Part shown: one piece after another, positions 26,049-34,959 of the stretch
Numbering within the stretch: the first letter of the stretch is position 1
Layout of the letters: each line of letters starts with the position of its first letter
Origin: Paenibacillus sp. PK3_47
Lineage (GTDB): Bacteria; Bacillota; Bacilli; Paenibacillales; Paenibacillaceae
Assembly (NCBI RefSeq): GCF_023520895.1
Contig: NZ_CP026029.1
Span: 5,022,001-5,086,000, forward strand
DNA: 64,000 nt
Direction of reading: 5' to 3'
Notes under the pieces: model-generated
The model's input: only the letters and a program-made list of their open reading frames with translations
What the model was told of the DNA's origin: nothing
The model's database searches: none
Position numbers and translations under genes: made by a program

Positions 26049-26087
26049 TTTACACTGCGTTTACAATTCTCTTCAACTGTATTTACA
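26049..26087 (+). promoter_or_regulatory. Pho box array upstream of pstB
   Basis: TTTACA occurs at 26049, 26060 and 26082, with a degenerate CTTCAA at 26071, giving four positions at perfect 11-base phasing. This is the textbook PhoP site layout. It lies 53 bases before the pstB start. Confidence 0.85.
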
Positions 26088-26139
26088 CTATAAGCTTATC
26101 ATTGGAACGAAGATGATGAGAAGGAGACTACTAAAACTA

Positions 26140-26895
26140 ATGAAATCCATCATTGACATAGAGAAACTAGATCTCTACTATGAGTCATTCCACGCACTGA
26201 AGAGCGTTGATCTGCAGATCCCTGAGAAACAGGTGACTGCCTTTATCGGTCCCTCCGGATGCGGAAAGTCCACATTACTGCGCACACTCAACCGGATGAA
26301 CGACATGATCCCCGGAACCAGAATTGAAGGTAAGGTTAACATCGGCGGCAAAAATATTTACAGCGACGAGGTAGAGGTGGAGAGCCTGCGCAAGCAGGTC
26401 GGAATGGTATTCCAGCAGCCGAATCCTTTTCCAAAGTCAATTTATGACAATGTCGCTTATGGTCCCCGCCTGCACGGTATCCGTGCAAAAGCCCAGCTTG
26501 ACGAGATTGTAGAGCAGAGCCTGCGCCAATCCGCGCTTTGGGAGGAAGTCAAGGACTTCCTGAAGAAATCGGCCCTAAGCCTGTCCGGAGGACAGCAGCA
26601 GCGCCTCTGTATTGCCAGAGCACTTGCTGTACAGCCGGATATCCTGCTGATGGACGAAGCGACCTCTGCGCTTGACCCTGTATCCACACTTAAGATTGAG
26701 GAACTGGTACAGGAGCTTAGAAGCAAGTACACAATTGTAATGGTTACCCATAATATGCACCAGGCTGCCCGGGTGTCCGGCCGTACCGTGTTCTTCCTGA
26801 ACGGTGTGATCGTGGAGGCGGCAGATACAGAGCAGTTATTCTCGAACCCGAGAGATTCCCGTACTGAAGATTATATTTCCGGCCGTTTCGGCTAA
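26140..26895 (+). CDS. pstB: Phosphate ABC transporter ATP-binding protein
   Basis: ATPase of the high-affinity phosphate importer. About 251 residues with Walker A GPSGCGKSTLL, Q-loop VFQQPNPFPKSIYDNVAYG (a PstB hallmark), signature LSGGQQQRLCIARAL, Walker B ILLMDEATSALDP and the switch histidine in VTHNMHQAARVS. The open frame runs back to 26035 through the Pho box, but ATG 26140 (MKSIIDIEKLDLYYES) is the family start, with gaaggaga 12 bases upstream. Genes for PstS, PstC and PstA are not adjacent. phoU follows 67 bases later, presumably in the same transcript. Confidence 0.94.
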   Translation: MKSIIDIEKLDLYYESFHALKSVDLQIPEKQVTAFIGPSGCGKSTLLRTLNRMNDMIPGTRIEGKVNIGGKNIYSDEVEVESLRKQVGMVFQQPNPFPKSIYDNVAYGPRLHGIRAKAQLDEIVEQSLRQSALWEEVKDFLKKSALSLSGGQQQRLCIARALAVQPDILLMDEATSALDPVSTLKIEELVQELRSKYTIVMVTHNMHQAARVSGRTVFFLNGVIVEAADTEQLFSNPRDSRTEDYISGRFG

Positions 26896-26962
26896 ACCGC
26901 AAAGAATCCCGTAGTAGGAAATAACAAGCTGACGATACGCTTTGAGGAGGAACGCTTTTAAT

Positions 26963-27622
26963 ATGATTCGCAGAAAAGAATTTGATAAAGACCTGGAAGA
27001 GCTGCGCAGCCTGCTGGAGCAAATGGGGGAGCATGTCATTGATGCCCTGGATGGAGCAATCGTGGCCTTGCAGACGCTTGATACCGTTCGTGCACAAGAA
27101 ATCGTCAAAGCTGATCTACGGCTGAATGCGATGGAAGACAAAATCATGGAGATCGGTTCACGGTTAATTATTACCCAGCAGCCGGTTGCCAAAGACCTAC
27201 GCAGAATTATTGTAGCCTTCAAAATTTCCAGTGATTTGGAGCGGATGGGTGATTTGGCGCTGGATGTGGCAAAGGTAACGATGCGCATCCAGGGACAACA
27301 GCTGATCAAACCGCTGGTGGACATTCCGCGTATGGCTGAAATTGTGTCCGGAATGATTACGGAGGCGATCCAGTCCTATCTGGATGAGAATACGGATCTG
27401 GCCTACAAAATGGCACAGGATGACGACCAGGTGGATCATCTCTACAGCGCTACGATTAATGAGCTGTATACCTATATGGTTGAAAAGCCGGAATCCCTTA
27501 ACCAGGCCATGCTGCTGACGCTGGTCGGCCGCTATATTGAGCGGATCGCTGACCATGCGACCAACATCGGGGAAAGCGTAGTTTATCTGGTTACAGGCAA
27601 ACGTCCGGATCTGAACCAATAA
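26963..27622 (+). CDS. phoU: Phosphate signalling protein PhoU
   Basis: Negative modulator linking the Pst transporter to the phosphate kinase. The 219-residue helical protein shows the duplicated PhoU motif: LRLNAMEDKIMEIGSRLI with PVAKDLRRIIVAFKISSDLERMGDLA in the first half, and DDQVDHLYSATINELY with GRYIERIADHATNIGESVVYLVTG in the second. ATG 26963 follows gaggaggaacg; the frame upstream to 26942 contains that ribosome binding site and is not used. Confidence 0.95.
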   Translation: MIRRKEFDKDLEELRSLLEQMGEHVIDALDGAIVALQTLDTVRAQEIVKADLRLNAMEDKIMEIGSRLIITQQPVAKDLRRIIVAFKISSDLERMGDLALDVAKVTMRIQGQQLIKPLVDIPRMAEIVSGMITEAIQSYLDENTDLAYKMAQDDDQVDHLYSATINELYTYMVEKPESLNQAMLLTLVGRYIERIADHATNIGESVVYLVTGKRPDLNQ

Positions 27623-27635
27623 TGTCATGACCATA

Positions 27636-27676
27636 ACAGCAAGCTCTCTATACAGGAGGGTTTGCTGTTTTTATTT
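27636..27676 (+). terminator. Terminator after phoU
   Basis: ACAGCAAGCTCTC pairs with GGAGGGTTTGCTGT (with one bulge and a G-T pair) and is followed by a T-rich tail. It ends the Pho block. Confidence 0.85.
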
Positions 27677-27825
27677 TAACAAAGATAGAGCAGTTTTAAG
27701 GAGAACGGACTTTGGAAATCCTACATAAAACGCAGAAATAGCGGCTTTCGGGGTGCTTTGGTTCTGTTTTGTGCAGGGCATATGTTAAAATGTAAAAAGT
27801 ATGTGAGATAAGGTGAGGTGCTAGA

Positions 27826-30495
27826 GTGGACAAGTTGATACTTATAGATGGAAATAATATTATTTACCGCGCGTTTTTTGCGATGCCGCCGCTCACCAAT
27901 ACGGCCGGACAGCAGACAAACGCTGTATACGGATTCACAACGATGCTGCTGCGGCTGCTGGAAGAGCATAAACCGAGCCATATTATTGTAGCTTTTGATG
28001 CAGGCAAGATTACTTTTAGACATGAAGGGTATGAAGATTATAAAGGCGGGCGCCAAAAGACACCTCCAGAGTTATCAGAGCAGTTTCCGCTTCTGAAGGA
28101 TCTGCTGCGTAATCTCGGGGTGCCGCAATTTGAAATCGCCGGCTATGAAGCAGATGATATTATCGGCAGCATTTCGCGCCAGGCGGATGAAGAGGGCCGG
28201 CAGGTAATCATTGTGTCCGGAGACAAGGATATGCTGCAGCTGGCGTCAGAGCACACAACTGTAGCGCTTGTCCGCAAAGGTGTGACCGAAGTCGAGCTCT
28301 ATGGCCCGCAGCAGATCCGTGAGAAATACGATCTTACACCTGAGCAGATTATCGATCTCAAAGGCCTGATGGGCGATGCCAGCGATAACATTCCGGGTGT
28401 TCCCGGTGTCGGTGAGAAGACTGCGCTCAAGCTGCTGCATCAGTTCGGTTCGGTGGAAGGCGTACTTGCCGGAACCGGTGAGCTGAAGGGCAAAATGAAG
28501 GAAAAGCTGGAAGAACACGCGGACAGCGCAATCATGAGTAAAAAGCTGGCGACGATTTTCCGCGAAGTTCCGCTGGAGCATTCCTGGGAAGATATGACCT
28601 TCAGCGGAATCAAGAGCGACACTGCCGGGCCGGCACTAGCCAAGCTGGAATTTAAATCGCTGCTGGAACGCCTGTCATTAAGCGCGTATGCTCCTGCCAC
28701 AGAGGGGGAAGCTGCCGCTCAGGCTGCTGAGGCGGCTGTGCTGGATATTACAATTGTCGGTGAGAAGGAGCTGGAAGCGCTGAACGCTGAGCTTCCACGG
28801 ATTTTGGCGCTGCATGTGGAATCAAGCGGCGAGAATCCGCACAGGTCGGAAGTGATCGGACTGGGCTTGTCTTCGCCGGAACGTCACTATTACGTGCCGT
28901 TTGAGCTGCTGGCAAGTCCTGCGGCAGAGCCGCTGCGGGCCTGGCTGGGAGACGAGAAGGCGCCGAAAAGCGGCTATGACCTGCACCGGGCGGATCTGGC
29001 CTTGCACTGGCAGGGCATCTCTTTTGCCGGGGCGGCCAATGATGTGCAGCTGGCGGCCTATCTGCTGGATCCGACGGAAGCGAATCAGAATCTGAACGAC
29101 CTTACTGCCAAATATGGACTGCCGCGACTGTCCCCCGATGAAGAGGTGTTCGGCAAAGGGGCTAAATATAAAATACCGGAGCTGGACGTCCTGGGCCAGC
29201 ATGTAGCCCGTAAAAGCGCCACCGTGCTGGGAATTGTTGAAGCGCAGCGGGAGGCGTTGGCGGATACCCGGATGACTGGACTGTTCGATGACCTTGAAAT
29301 GCCGTTGTCACGGATCCTGGCGGATATGGAGAAACAGGGGATTGCTGTCAACAAGCAGGACCTGATTGATCTGGGCAAGGAATTTGAGGCACAAATCGCC
29401 AGCCTGGTTAGCGAAATTTATAAGATTTGCGGGACAGAGTTTAATCTCAATTCGCCGAAGCAGCTTGGAGAAATCCTGTTTGTGAAATTGGGTCTTCCTG
29501 TCGTCAAAAAGACAAAGACCGGTTATTCAACGGATGCCGAGGTGCTGGAGAAGCTTGCTCCTTATCATGATGTGGTGCGCCTGATCCTGCAGTACAGAAC
29601 GATTGCCAAGCTGCAGTCTACTTATGTGGAAGGTCTGCTTAAAGAAGTCTCTGAGGAAACCGGCAAGGTGCATACGTTCTACCGGCAGACGATTGCCGCA
29701 ACCGGACGGCTGAGCAGCCAGTTCCCGAATCTGCAGAACATTCCGATCCGTCTGGAGGAAGGCCGCAAAATCCGTAAAGTGTTCGTCCCGTCAGAACCCG
29801 GCTGGTCGATCCTTTCTGCCGACTACTCGCAGATTGAGCTGCGCGTACTCGCCCATATTTCCGGTGATGAGCGGATGAAGGAAGCCTTCGTAGAGGATCT
29901 GGATATTCACACGAAGACAGCCATGGATGTATTTGGCGTAACAGCCGATCAGGTGGACAGCAACATGCGCCGTTCCGCCAAGGCGGTTAACTTCGGGATC
30001 GTATACGGCATCAGCGATTATGGACTTTCGCAGAATCTTAATATTACGCGTAAGGAAGCGTCCCAGTTTATTGAACAGTATTTCGAAGTGTTCCAGGGTG
30101 TCCGCCGCTATATGGAAGAGATCGTAGTGGAAGCACGCGAACAGGGCTATGTAACCACCCTGCTGGAACGCCGCCGCTATCTGCCGGAGATTAATGCCAA
30201 GAACTTTAATCTGCGCTCTTTTGCCGAACGTACTGCAATGAATACTCCGATCCAGGGAACGGCTGCAGATATTATCAAGCTCGCTATGGTTCACATGGAC
30301 AAGGCGCTGTACGAGCGCGGACTGAAGAGCCGCATGCTGCTGCAGGTACACGATGAGCTTGTATTCGAAGTGCCTGAGGAGGAGCTGGAACTGATGAAGA
30401 AGCTGCTGCCTGAGGTTATGGCCGGAGCACTGAAGCTTTCTGTCCCGCTTAAGGCAGAGGTAAGTTATGGCAGCAACTGGTACGAGGCGAAATAG
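27826..30495 (+). CDS. polA: DNA polymerase I
   Basis: Repair and Okazaki-fragment polymerase, 889 residues. The 5' nuclease domain (1-295) has DGNNIIYRAFFAMPP, GYEADDIIGS and GDASDNIPGVPGVGEKTA. The central 3'-5' exonuclease domain is present but its active-site DxE motif is replaced (LALHVESSGEN), so proofreading is probably lost, as in Bacillus. The polymerase domain has motif A DYSQIELRVLAHIS, motif B RRSAKAVNFGIVYGIS and motif C QVHDELVFEV. GTG start 27826 follows aggtgaggtg. polA-mutM-ytaF-coaE order is the Bacillus one. Confidence 0.97.
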   Translation: MDKLILIDGNNIIYRAFFAMPPLTNTAGQQTNAVYGFTTMLLRLLEEHKPSHIIVAFDAGKITFRHEGYEDYKGGRQKTPPELSEQFPLLKDLLRNLGVPQFEIAGYEADDIIGSISRQADEEGRQVIIVSGDKDMLQLASEHTTVALVRKGVTEVELYGPQQIREKYDLTPEQIIDLKGLMGDASDNIPGVPGVGEKTALKLLHQFGSVEGVLAGTGELKGKMKEKLEEHADSAIMSKKLATIFREVPLEHSWEDMTFSGIKSDTAGPALAKLEFKSLLERLSLSAYAPATEGEAAAQAAEAAVLDITIVGEKELEALNAELPRILALHVESSGENPHRSEVIGLGLSSPERHYYVPFELLASPAAEPLRAWLGDEKAPKSGYDLHRADLALHWQGISFAGAANDVQLAAYLLDPTEANQNLNDLTAKYGLPRLSPDEEVFGKGAKYKIPELDVLGQHVARKSATVLGIVEAQREALADTRMTGLFDDLEMPLSRILADMEKQGIAVNKQDLIDLGKEFEAQIASLVSEIYKICGTEFNLNSPKQLGEILFVKLGLPVVKKTKTGYSTDAEVLEKLAPYHDVVRLILQYRTIAKLQSTYVEGLLKEVSEETGKVHTFYRQTIAATGRLSSQFPNLQNIPIRLEEGRKIRKVFVPSEPGWSILSADYSQIELRVLAHISGDERMKEAFVEDLDIHTKTAMDVFGVTADQVDSNMRRSAKAVNFGIVYGISDYGLSQNLNITRKEASQFIEQYFEVFQGVRRYMEEIVVEAREQGYVTTLLERRRYLPEINAKNFNLRSFAERTAMNTPIQGTAADIIKLAMVHMDKALYERGLKSRMLLQVHDELVFEVPEEELELMKKLLPEVMAGALKLSVPLKAEVSYGSNWYEAK

Positions 30496-30546
30496 ACTCC
30501 CCCAAGCATGGACATATCCGGTATAATGGAGGAGAGGTGAGCCATA

Positions 30547-31389
30547 ATGCCGGAATTACCGGAAGTAGAAACAGTCAGAAGAACACTTAATGAATTAATT
30601 ACAGGCAAGCAGATAGAGAGTGTTACCGTAAGACTGCCGCGTATCATCCAGCGTCCGGATGACACGCAGGCATTTGCCCATATGCTGGCTGGCCATGTCA
30701 TCGAAACTGTGGAGCGCCGGGGCAAATTTTTACGCTTTGTCCTGGACGGACTGGTCATGGTTTCCCATTTGCGGATGGAAGGCCGCTATGGTCTGTACCA
30801 GCAGGAAGATCCGCTGGACAAGCATACACATGTTATTTTTCATTTCACGGACGGCACAGAACTTCGCTACACGGATGTGCGCCAATTCGGCACGATGCAT
30901 TTATTCCAGCCGGGTGAGGATTTACTGCTTAAGCCGCTGAACAAGCTCGGCGATGAGCCGCTTGACCCTTCATTTACGGTGGAACGGTTCAGCCGGATTG
31001 TGGCGAACAGGAATACCAAAATCAAGCCGCTGCTGCTCAATCAGGAATATGTGGTCGGTATCGGCAATATTTATGTGGATGAGGCTCTGCACCGTGCAGG
31101 CATTCATCCGGAAGTAAGCGCACGGTCGCTGACAGAAGAACAGCTGGTCAAGCTGCATCATGCTATCGTCACCACTTTAACGGAAGCGGTGAACGCCGGC
31201 GGTTCTTCCGTGAAATCCTATGTTAACGGCCAGGGAGAAAGCGGGAACTATCAGCAGCAGCACCGCATTTACGGCCGCAAAGACCAGCCCTGCAGCACCT
31301 GTGGTACCCTGATTGAGAAAAGTGTCGTCGGCGGCAGAGGAACGCATATCTGTCCAAGCTGTCAGCCCTTGTCCGTTGTGTTAAAATAA
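30547..31389 (+). CDS. mutM: Formamidopyrimidine-DNA glycosylase
   Basis: Removes oxidised purines such as 8-oxoguanine and nicks the backbone. The 280-residue protein starts PELPEVETVRR, with catalytic P2 and E3; it has RRGKFLRF, VSHLRMEGRYGLY, YVVGIGNIYVDEAL, and the C-terminal zinc finger CSTCGT and CPSCQ. ATG 30547 follows gaggagaggtgag. The gene is 51 bases after polA. Confidence 0.96.
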   Translation: MPELPEVETVRRTLNELITGKQIESVTVRLPRIIQRPDDTQAFAHMLAGHVIETVERRGKFLRFVLDGLVMVSHLRMEGRYGLYQQEDPLDKHTHVIFHFTDGTELRYTDVRQFGTMHLFQPGEDLLLKPLNKLGDEPLDPSFTVERFSRIVANRNTKIKPLLLNQEYVVGIGNIYVDEALHRAGIHPEVSARSLTEEQLVKLHHAIVTTLTEAVNAGGSSVKSYVNGQGESGNYQQQHRIYGRKDQPCSTCGTLIEKSVVGGRGTHICPSCQPLSVVLK

Positions 31390-31577
31390 GACGTTTGTTT
31401 TGGATGGAGTAATTGTTCAACTGATGTCCTGCACCAGACCTGTCCGTCCTGAAAGAAGATATAGCAGGCACCCACAGCCCGTACAGCCCATATACTGTGT
31501 GAAGAATGCTGAAAATTGCAACCGGAGCTATGGCGGTTATCCGCCGGGCTGCCGGTACTTCACGGGAGGGATTGCGG

Positions 31578-32327
31578 GTGATCAGCCCTTTGTTTTCGCT
31601 GCTGCTGCTGGCTTTTGCCCTTAGTTTGGACGGTTTTGGTGTAGGCATTACATATGGATTGCGCAAAATGAAAATACCATTGCTTTCAATTATGATTATC
31701 TCGCTGTGTTCGGGGATAGTCATTTGTGTCTCTATGCAGGTAGGTGTGCTGCTGGCGAATGTGGTATCGCCTGATGCCGCCTCCGTCATCGGGGCAGTGA
31801 TCCTGGTTCTGATGGGCTGCTGGTCCCTGATCCAGATGCTGATGCAAAAGGAGAAAGGGCAGGATTCAGAGGAAACACAGGGAAAAGAGGAGGAGGCAGC
31901 TGAAGAGGGCGAGGCCGCAGGAATTGCCGCTTTTAACGACGGAGCACTGGTGAATGACCATGCTGGCGCTGCAGCGGTGCCCAAATCGGAAGTGTTCTCG
32001 CTTGAACTGCGGCATCTGGGAGTTGTTATCCAAATTCTCCGGACCCCGTCTTCAGCAGATATGGATGCCTCGGGCAGTATCTCTTCCATGGAAGCCATGC
32101 TGCTGGGGATTGCCTTGTCGCTGGATGCCTTTGGCGCCGGCCTTGGAGCTGCGCTGCTTGGATTCAGTCCTGTATCAACGTCGCTGATGATCGCGCTGTT
32201 CAGTGGTACTTTTTTGCTGCTGGGGATGAAAACCGGGCTGAAACTGTCGGGCAACTATTGGATGAAGCATGCCGGTCTGCTGCCTGCGTTATTACTGATT
32301 GCAATGGGAATAATGAAGCTGTTATGA
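31578..32327 (+). CDS. ytaF: Sporulation membrane protein YtaF (MntP-like fold)
   Basis: Membrane protein of about 249 residues with two halves, each starting with a LALSLDGFG/ALSLDAFG motif typical of the MntP/YtaF cation-efflux-like fold. A long acidic loop (EEEAAEEGEAAG) separates them. The open frame starts at 31506, but gggaggg at 31564-31570 points to GTG 31578 (MISPLFSLLLLAFALSLD) or TTG 31572. In B. subtilis ytaF also lies between mutM and coaE and is linked to sporulation; transport function is unproven. Confidence 0.85.
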   Translation: MISPLFSLLLLAFALSLDGFGVGITYGLRKMKIPLLSIMIISLCSGIVICVSMQVGVLLANVVSPDAASVIGAVILVLMGCWSLIQMLMQKEKGQDSEETQGKEEEAAEEGEAAGIAAFNDGALVNDHAGAAAVPKSEVFSLELRHLGVVIQILRTPSSADMDASGSISSMEAMLLGIALSLDAFGAGLGAALLGFSPVSTSLMIALFSGTFLLLGMKTGLKLSGNYWMKHAGLLPALLLIAMGIMKLL

Positions 32328-32336
32328 GGTGAGTAC

Positions 32337-32933
32337 ATGATTATGGGCTTAACCGGAGGCATTGCTTCCGGAAAAAGCACGGTATCCGCACTGTTTGCGG
32401 GTAAAGGAGCACGGCTGGTCGACGCCGATGTCATCGCGAGGGAAGTCATGCTCCCGGGGCATCCGGTGCTGGCTGCAGCCGTGCAGGCGTTTGGCAGCGG
32501 GATTTTGCAGGGTGACGGTACCCTGGACCGGGCCAGGCTGGGAGAGATTGTGTTCCGTGATCCCGGAGCGCGCCAGAAGCTGAATGATCTGACACATCCG
32601 GCGATCCGCAAGGAAATCAAAGATCAGATGTATACATGGGAATCCCAAAATCCGCAGGGACTCGTTATCGTGGATATCCCTCTTTTGTACGAGTCACAGC
32701 TGGAAAGTCTTTTTGAAAGAGTTACGGTCGTCTACGTTCCCCGGGAGGTCCAGCTAACCCGCCTGATGGAACGTAACGGGCTGTCCCGTGAACAGGCGGA
32801 GGGGCGGCTTAATGCCCAGATGGATATTGAAGAGAAACGCAGCAGGGCTGATTATGTCATTGATAACAGCGGTGATCTTGCCCATACTGAGCAGCAGGTT
32901 GCATCATTGTGGGACAGGCTGGGCTTATTATGA
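32337..32933 (+). CDS. coaE: Dephospho-CoA kinase
   Basis: Last step of coenzyme A synthesis: phosphorylates dephospho-CoA at the ribose 3' position. Walker A is GLTGGIASGKST; further motifs are LVDADVIAREV, DLTHPAIRKEI, VIVDIPLLYES and RLMERNGLSREQAEGRL. 198 residues, normal length. ATG 32337 follows gaggtgagtac. Its stop overlaps the start of the next gene (ATGA). Confidence 0.95.
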   Translation: MIMGLTGGIASGKSTVSALFAGKGARLVDADVIAREVMLPGHPVLAAAVQAFGSGILQGDGTLDRARLGEIVFRDPGARQKLNDLTHPAIRKEIKDQMYTWESQNPQGLVIVDIPLLYESQLESLFERVTVVYVPREVQLTRLMERNGLSREQAEGRLNAQMDIEEKRSRADYVIDNSGDLAHTEQQVASLWDRLGLL

Positions 32934-33493
32934 GTTGGCTGCGTAAAAAGAGAGTGCTGCTTCTGTTATTTATCGGCTTCACCGCTGTTTTATTTTTAGG
33001 TACGAACTGGATGTCCTGGTTTTATCCGATCCATTTTAAAGAAGAGATCCGCGAGCACAGCACCACTTATGAAACTGACCCGTTCCTGGTCGCAGCCATT
33101 ATCCGTGTGGAGACGAATTTCAAGACCGGCCAGGAATCGAAGAAGGGCGCACTTGGTCTCATGCAGCTGATGCCGGATACAGCAAAGTGGGCGCTTGAGC
33201 AGGCCAAGCTTCCCGATGTTTCACTGGACGAGCTGAAAGCAGAGCCCTCTGCCAATATTGAGCTTGGAACATGGTATTTGTCCTGGCTGGACCGTCAGTT
33301 TGCAGGCAACCGTACCGCTGTCATAGCTGCTTATAATGCCGGTCCCGGCAAAGTGACGAGCTGGATAAAGGACGGGGACTGGGATGGTACGGAGTCTGCT
33401 GTGAAGGATATTCCGTTTGGCGAGACCCGTCATTATGTCCAGCGCGTAATTTATTATTACAACCAGTACAGAGAGCTTTACAATGAGATCTGA
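32930..33493 (+). CDS. Membrane-anchored lytic transglycosylase
   Basis: A 187-residue Slt-type protein. A basic N-terminus and one hydrophobic helix (about 8-26) anchor it outside the cell; the catalytic domain has IIRVETNFKTGQESKKGALGLMQLMPDTAKWA (catalytic Glu in RVETNF) and VIAAYNAGPGKV. It cleaves peptidoglycan between MurNAc and GlcNAc. B. subtilis has the related ytaG-region gene after coaE. ATG 32930 overlaps the coaE stop by four bases; there is no strong ribosome binding site, so translation is coupled. Confidence 0.88.
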   Translation: MSWLRKKRVLLLLFIGFTAVLFLGTNWMSWFYPIHFKEEIREHSTTYETDPFLVAAIIRVETNFKTGQESKKGALGLMQLMPDTAKWALEQAKLPDVSLDELKAEPSANIELGTWYLSWLDRQFAGNRTAVIAAYNAGPGKVTSWIKDGDWDGTESAVKDIPFGETRHYVQRVIYYYNQYRELYNEI

Positions 33494-33509
33494 TGTGGCT
33501 TGTCCAATA

Positions 33510-33552
33510 AAAAGAAGCATCAAACGGCTATGAGGCCGTTTAATGCTTCTCA
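33510..33552 (-). terminator. Terminator of the spore protein gene
   Basis: Read on the minus strand, AGAAGCATTAAACGGC pairs with GCCGTTTGATGCTTCT with one mismatch, followed by TTTTTATT. It serves the minus-strand SASP gene; the plus strand lacks a T run. Confidence 0.8.
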
Positions 33553-33572
33553 GGCAAGCTTATGGGGACAGG

Positions 33573-33797
33573 TTATCTGAATTGACCTGCCAATTGTTGT
33601 TCTGCCAGGGTTACAAGACGTTTAGTGATGTAACCTCCGATCGAACCGTTTTCGTAAGAAGTTTTATTCCCTTGATATCCGTCTGGAGAAAGAGTGATGC
33701 CCAATTCTTGAGCTACCTCAAACTTCAGTTGTTCCAATGCACTGCTTGCGTTTGGAACTACCAGGTTGTTGGAGTTGTTGTTATTGCTTTGGCCCAT
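33573..33797 (-). CDS. Alpha/beta-type small acid-soluble spore protein
   Basis: A 74-residue DNA-binding protein that coats the chromosome in dormant spores. Conserved parts are ALEQLKFEVAQELGI, the germination protease site region (FEVAQELGI), and NGSIGGYITKRLVTLAEQQL. The N-terminus is Asn-rich. The ribosome binding site is aggaggtgaa. A SigG-like promoter is visible upstream. It supports a spore-forming host. Confidence 0.95.
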   Translation of the reverse strand: MGQSNNNNSNNLVVPNASSALEQLKFEVAQELGITLSPDGYQGNKTSYENGSIGGYITKRLVTLAEQQLAGQFR

Positions 33798-33825
33798 TGC
33801 TGTTCACCTCCTATCGGTTGGTAAC

Positions 33826-33857
33826 AGTATTATGTGCCGGACTTGTCAACTTCATAA
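33826..33857 (-). promoter_or_regulatory. Possible SigG promoter of the SASP gene
   Basis: On the minus strand TTATGA (33857-33852) and CATAATACT (33834-33826) are separated by 17 bases, fitting the forespore sigma-G pattern (-35 ending ATR, -10 CATnnTA). The -10 is 29 bases before the start codon. Confidence 0.4.
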
Positions 33858-33912
33858 CAACAATTAAAAGGTGTTTTATGGAAATTAGAATCCAAAGGAA
33901 GTGAGTACATTT

Positions 33913-34389
33913 ATGAAGTGTCCTTATTGCGATCACACGAACACCAAGGTGCTTGATTCGCGTCCGGCCAACGAGAATAAGTCCATCCGGCGCAGGCGTG
34001 AATGTGAGCGCTGCAGCAAACGCTTTACTACCTTCGAGATGATTGAAGAGACCCCGCTCATCGTAATCAAAAAAGACGGCAGCCGCGAAGAATTCAGCCG
34101 TGACAAAATACTGCGCGGGCTGATCCGTGCCTGTGAGAAGCGCCCTGTGTCTGTAGAGCGGCTTGAATCCATTGTGTCAGAGGTGGAGAAGTCGCTGCGC
34201 GGCATCGCCTTGGCTGAGATCGAGAGCCGCCAGATTGGCGAGCTGGTCATGGAGCAGCTCTATCCTGTGGACGAGGTGGCCTATGTCCGTTTCGCCTCTG
34301 TATACCGTCAGTTCAAGGACATTAACATGTTCATGAAAGAGCTGAAGGGACTGCTCTCCAAGAACACAGATGAGCTGGATGGATTGTAG
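33913..34389 (+). CDS. nrdR: Transcriptional repressor NrdR
   Basis: Zinc-ribbon plus ATP-cone repressor of ribonucleotide reductase genes. The N-terminus MKCPYCDHTNTKVLDSRP and CERCSKRFTTFE gives four zinc cysteines; the ATP-cone has VIKKDGSREEFSRDKILRGLIRACEKRPV. 158 residues. ATG 33913 is the family start, preceded by aggaagtgag; an upstream GTG at 33901 is within that site. It belongs to the coaE-ytaG-nrdR neighbourhood known from Bacillus. Confidence 0.95.
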   Translation: MKCPYCDHTNTKVLDSRPANENKSIRRRRECERCSKRFTTFEMIEETPLIVIKKDGSREEFSRDKILRGLIRACEKRPVSVERLESIVSEVEKSLRGIALAEIESRQIGELVMEQLYPVDEVAYVRFASVYRQFKDINMFMKELKGLLSKNTDELDGL

Positions 34390-34477
34390 GGAAGGCTCGG
34401 GGCTTGGGAGAAATTGAGGGGATAATTGAGAAGATAATTGAGGGAAATAAATTAAATAATTTATTTTTCAAAAAGTG

Positions 34478-34506
34478 TTGACACCGAAGGCGATTTTTTA
34501 TATTAT
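34478..34506 (+). promoter_or_regulatory. Sigma-A promoter of the tRNA-Ala/tRNA-Lys unit
   Basis: TTGACA (34478-34483), 17-base spacer, TATTAT (34501-34506). It lies 103 bases before tRNA-Ala and is one of the clearest promoters in the window. Confidence 0.8.
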
Positions 34507-34608
34507 ATAGAAGTCGCCTCCGGAAGTAAGCTTGACTGAGAGATAACGACGGAATTGCATTGAACTGGTTTTTAGAATACATATTGTATTTCTTGAAACA
34601 GGCAGCAC

Positions 34609-34684
34609 GGGGCCATAGCTCAGCTGGGAGAGCGCATCGCTGGCAGCGATGAGGTCAGGGGTTCGATCCCCCTTGGCTCCACCA
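34609..34684 (+). tRNA. tRNA-Ala (GGC)
   Basis: Full cloverleaf: acceptor GGGGCCA/TGGCTCC, D arm GCTCAGCTGGGAGAGC, anticodon loop CTGGCAG giving GGC, T arm with GGTTCGATCCC and an encoded CCA. 76 bases. Confidence 0.95.
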
Positions 34685-34696
34685 ATAACACCATAC

Positions 34697-34769
34697 GGAC
34701 TCTTAGCTCAGTTGGTAGAGCAGTAGACTCTTAATCTATTTGTCCAGGGTTCGAGCCCCTGAGAGTCCA
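34697..34769 (+). tRNA. tRNA-Lys (CTT), copy 1
   Basis: Acceptor GGACTCT/AGAGTCC, D arm GCTCAGTTGGTAGAGC, anticodon stem-loop GTAGA-CTCTTAA-TCTAT giving CTT, T arm CAGGGTTCGAGCCCCTG. No encoded CCA. It lies 12 bases after tRNA-Ala, so both are in one transcript. Confidence 0.95.
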
Positions 34770-34779
34770 TATAAGAAGA

Positions 34780-34810
34780 AAAGAAACGGCAGAGATGCCG
34801 TTTCTTTGTT
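34780..34810 (+). terminator. Terminator after tRNA-Lys copy 1
   Basis: AAAGAAACGGC, loop AGAGAT, GCCGTTTCTTT. Confidence 0.85.
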
Positions 34811-34959
34811 GTGCATGCAGGCTAGGCTGCAGGCTGAGGAGGGGCGAAGAGCCGGTCTGGAGTGACCTTCCCGTACGGCGATTCGTTTAAGGAATGGCCA
34901 TGAGGCATGAGTGCTTATACACCATGCTGCTCAATGTGCACCTTTAATCGGCACGTTTG

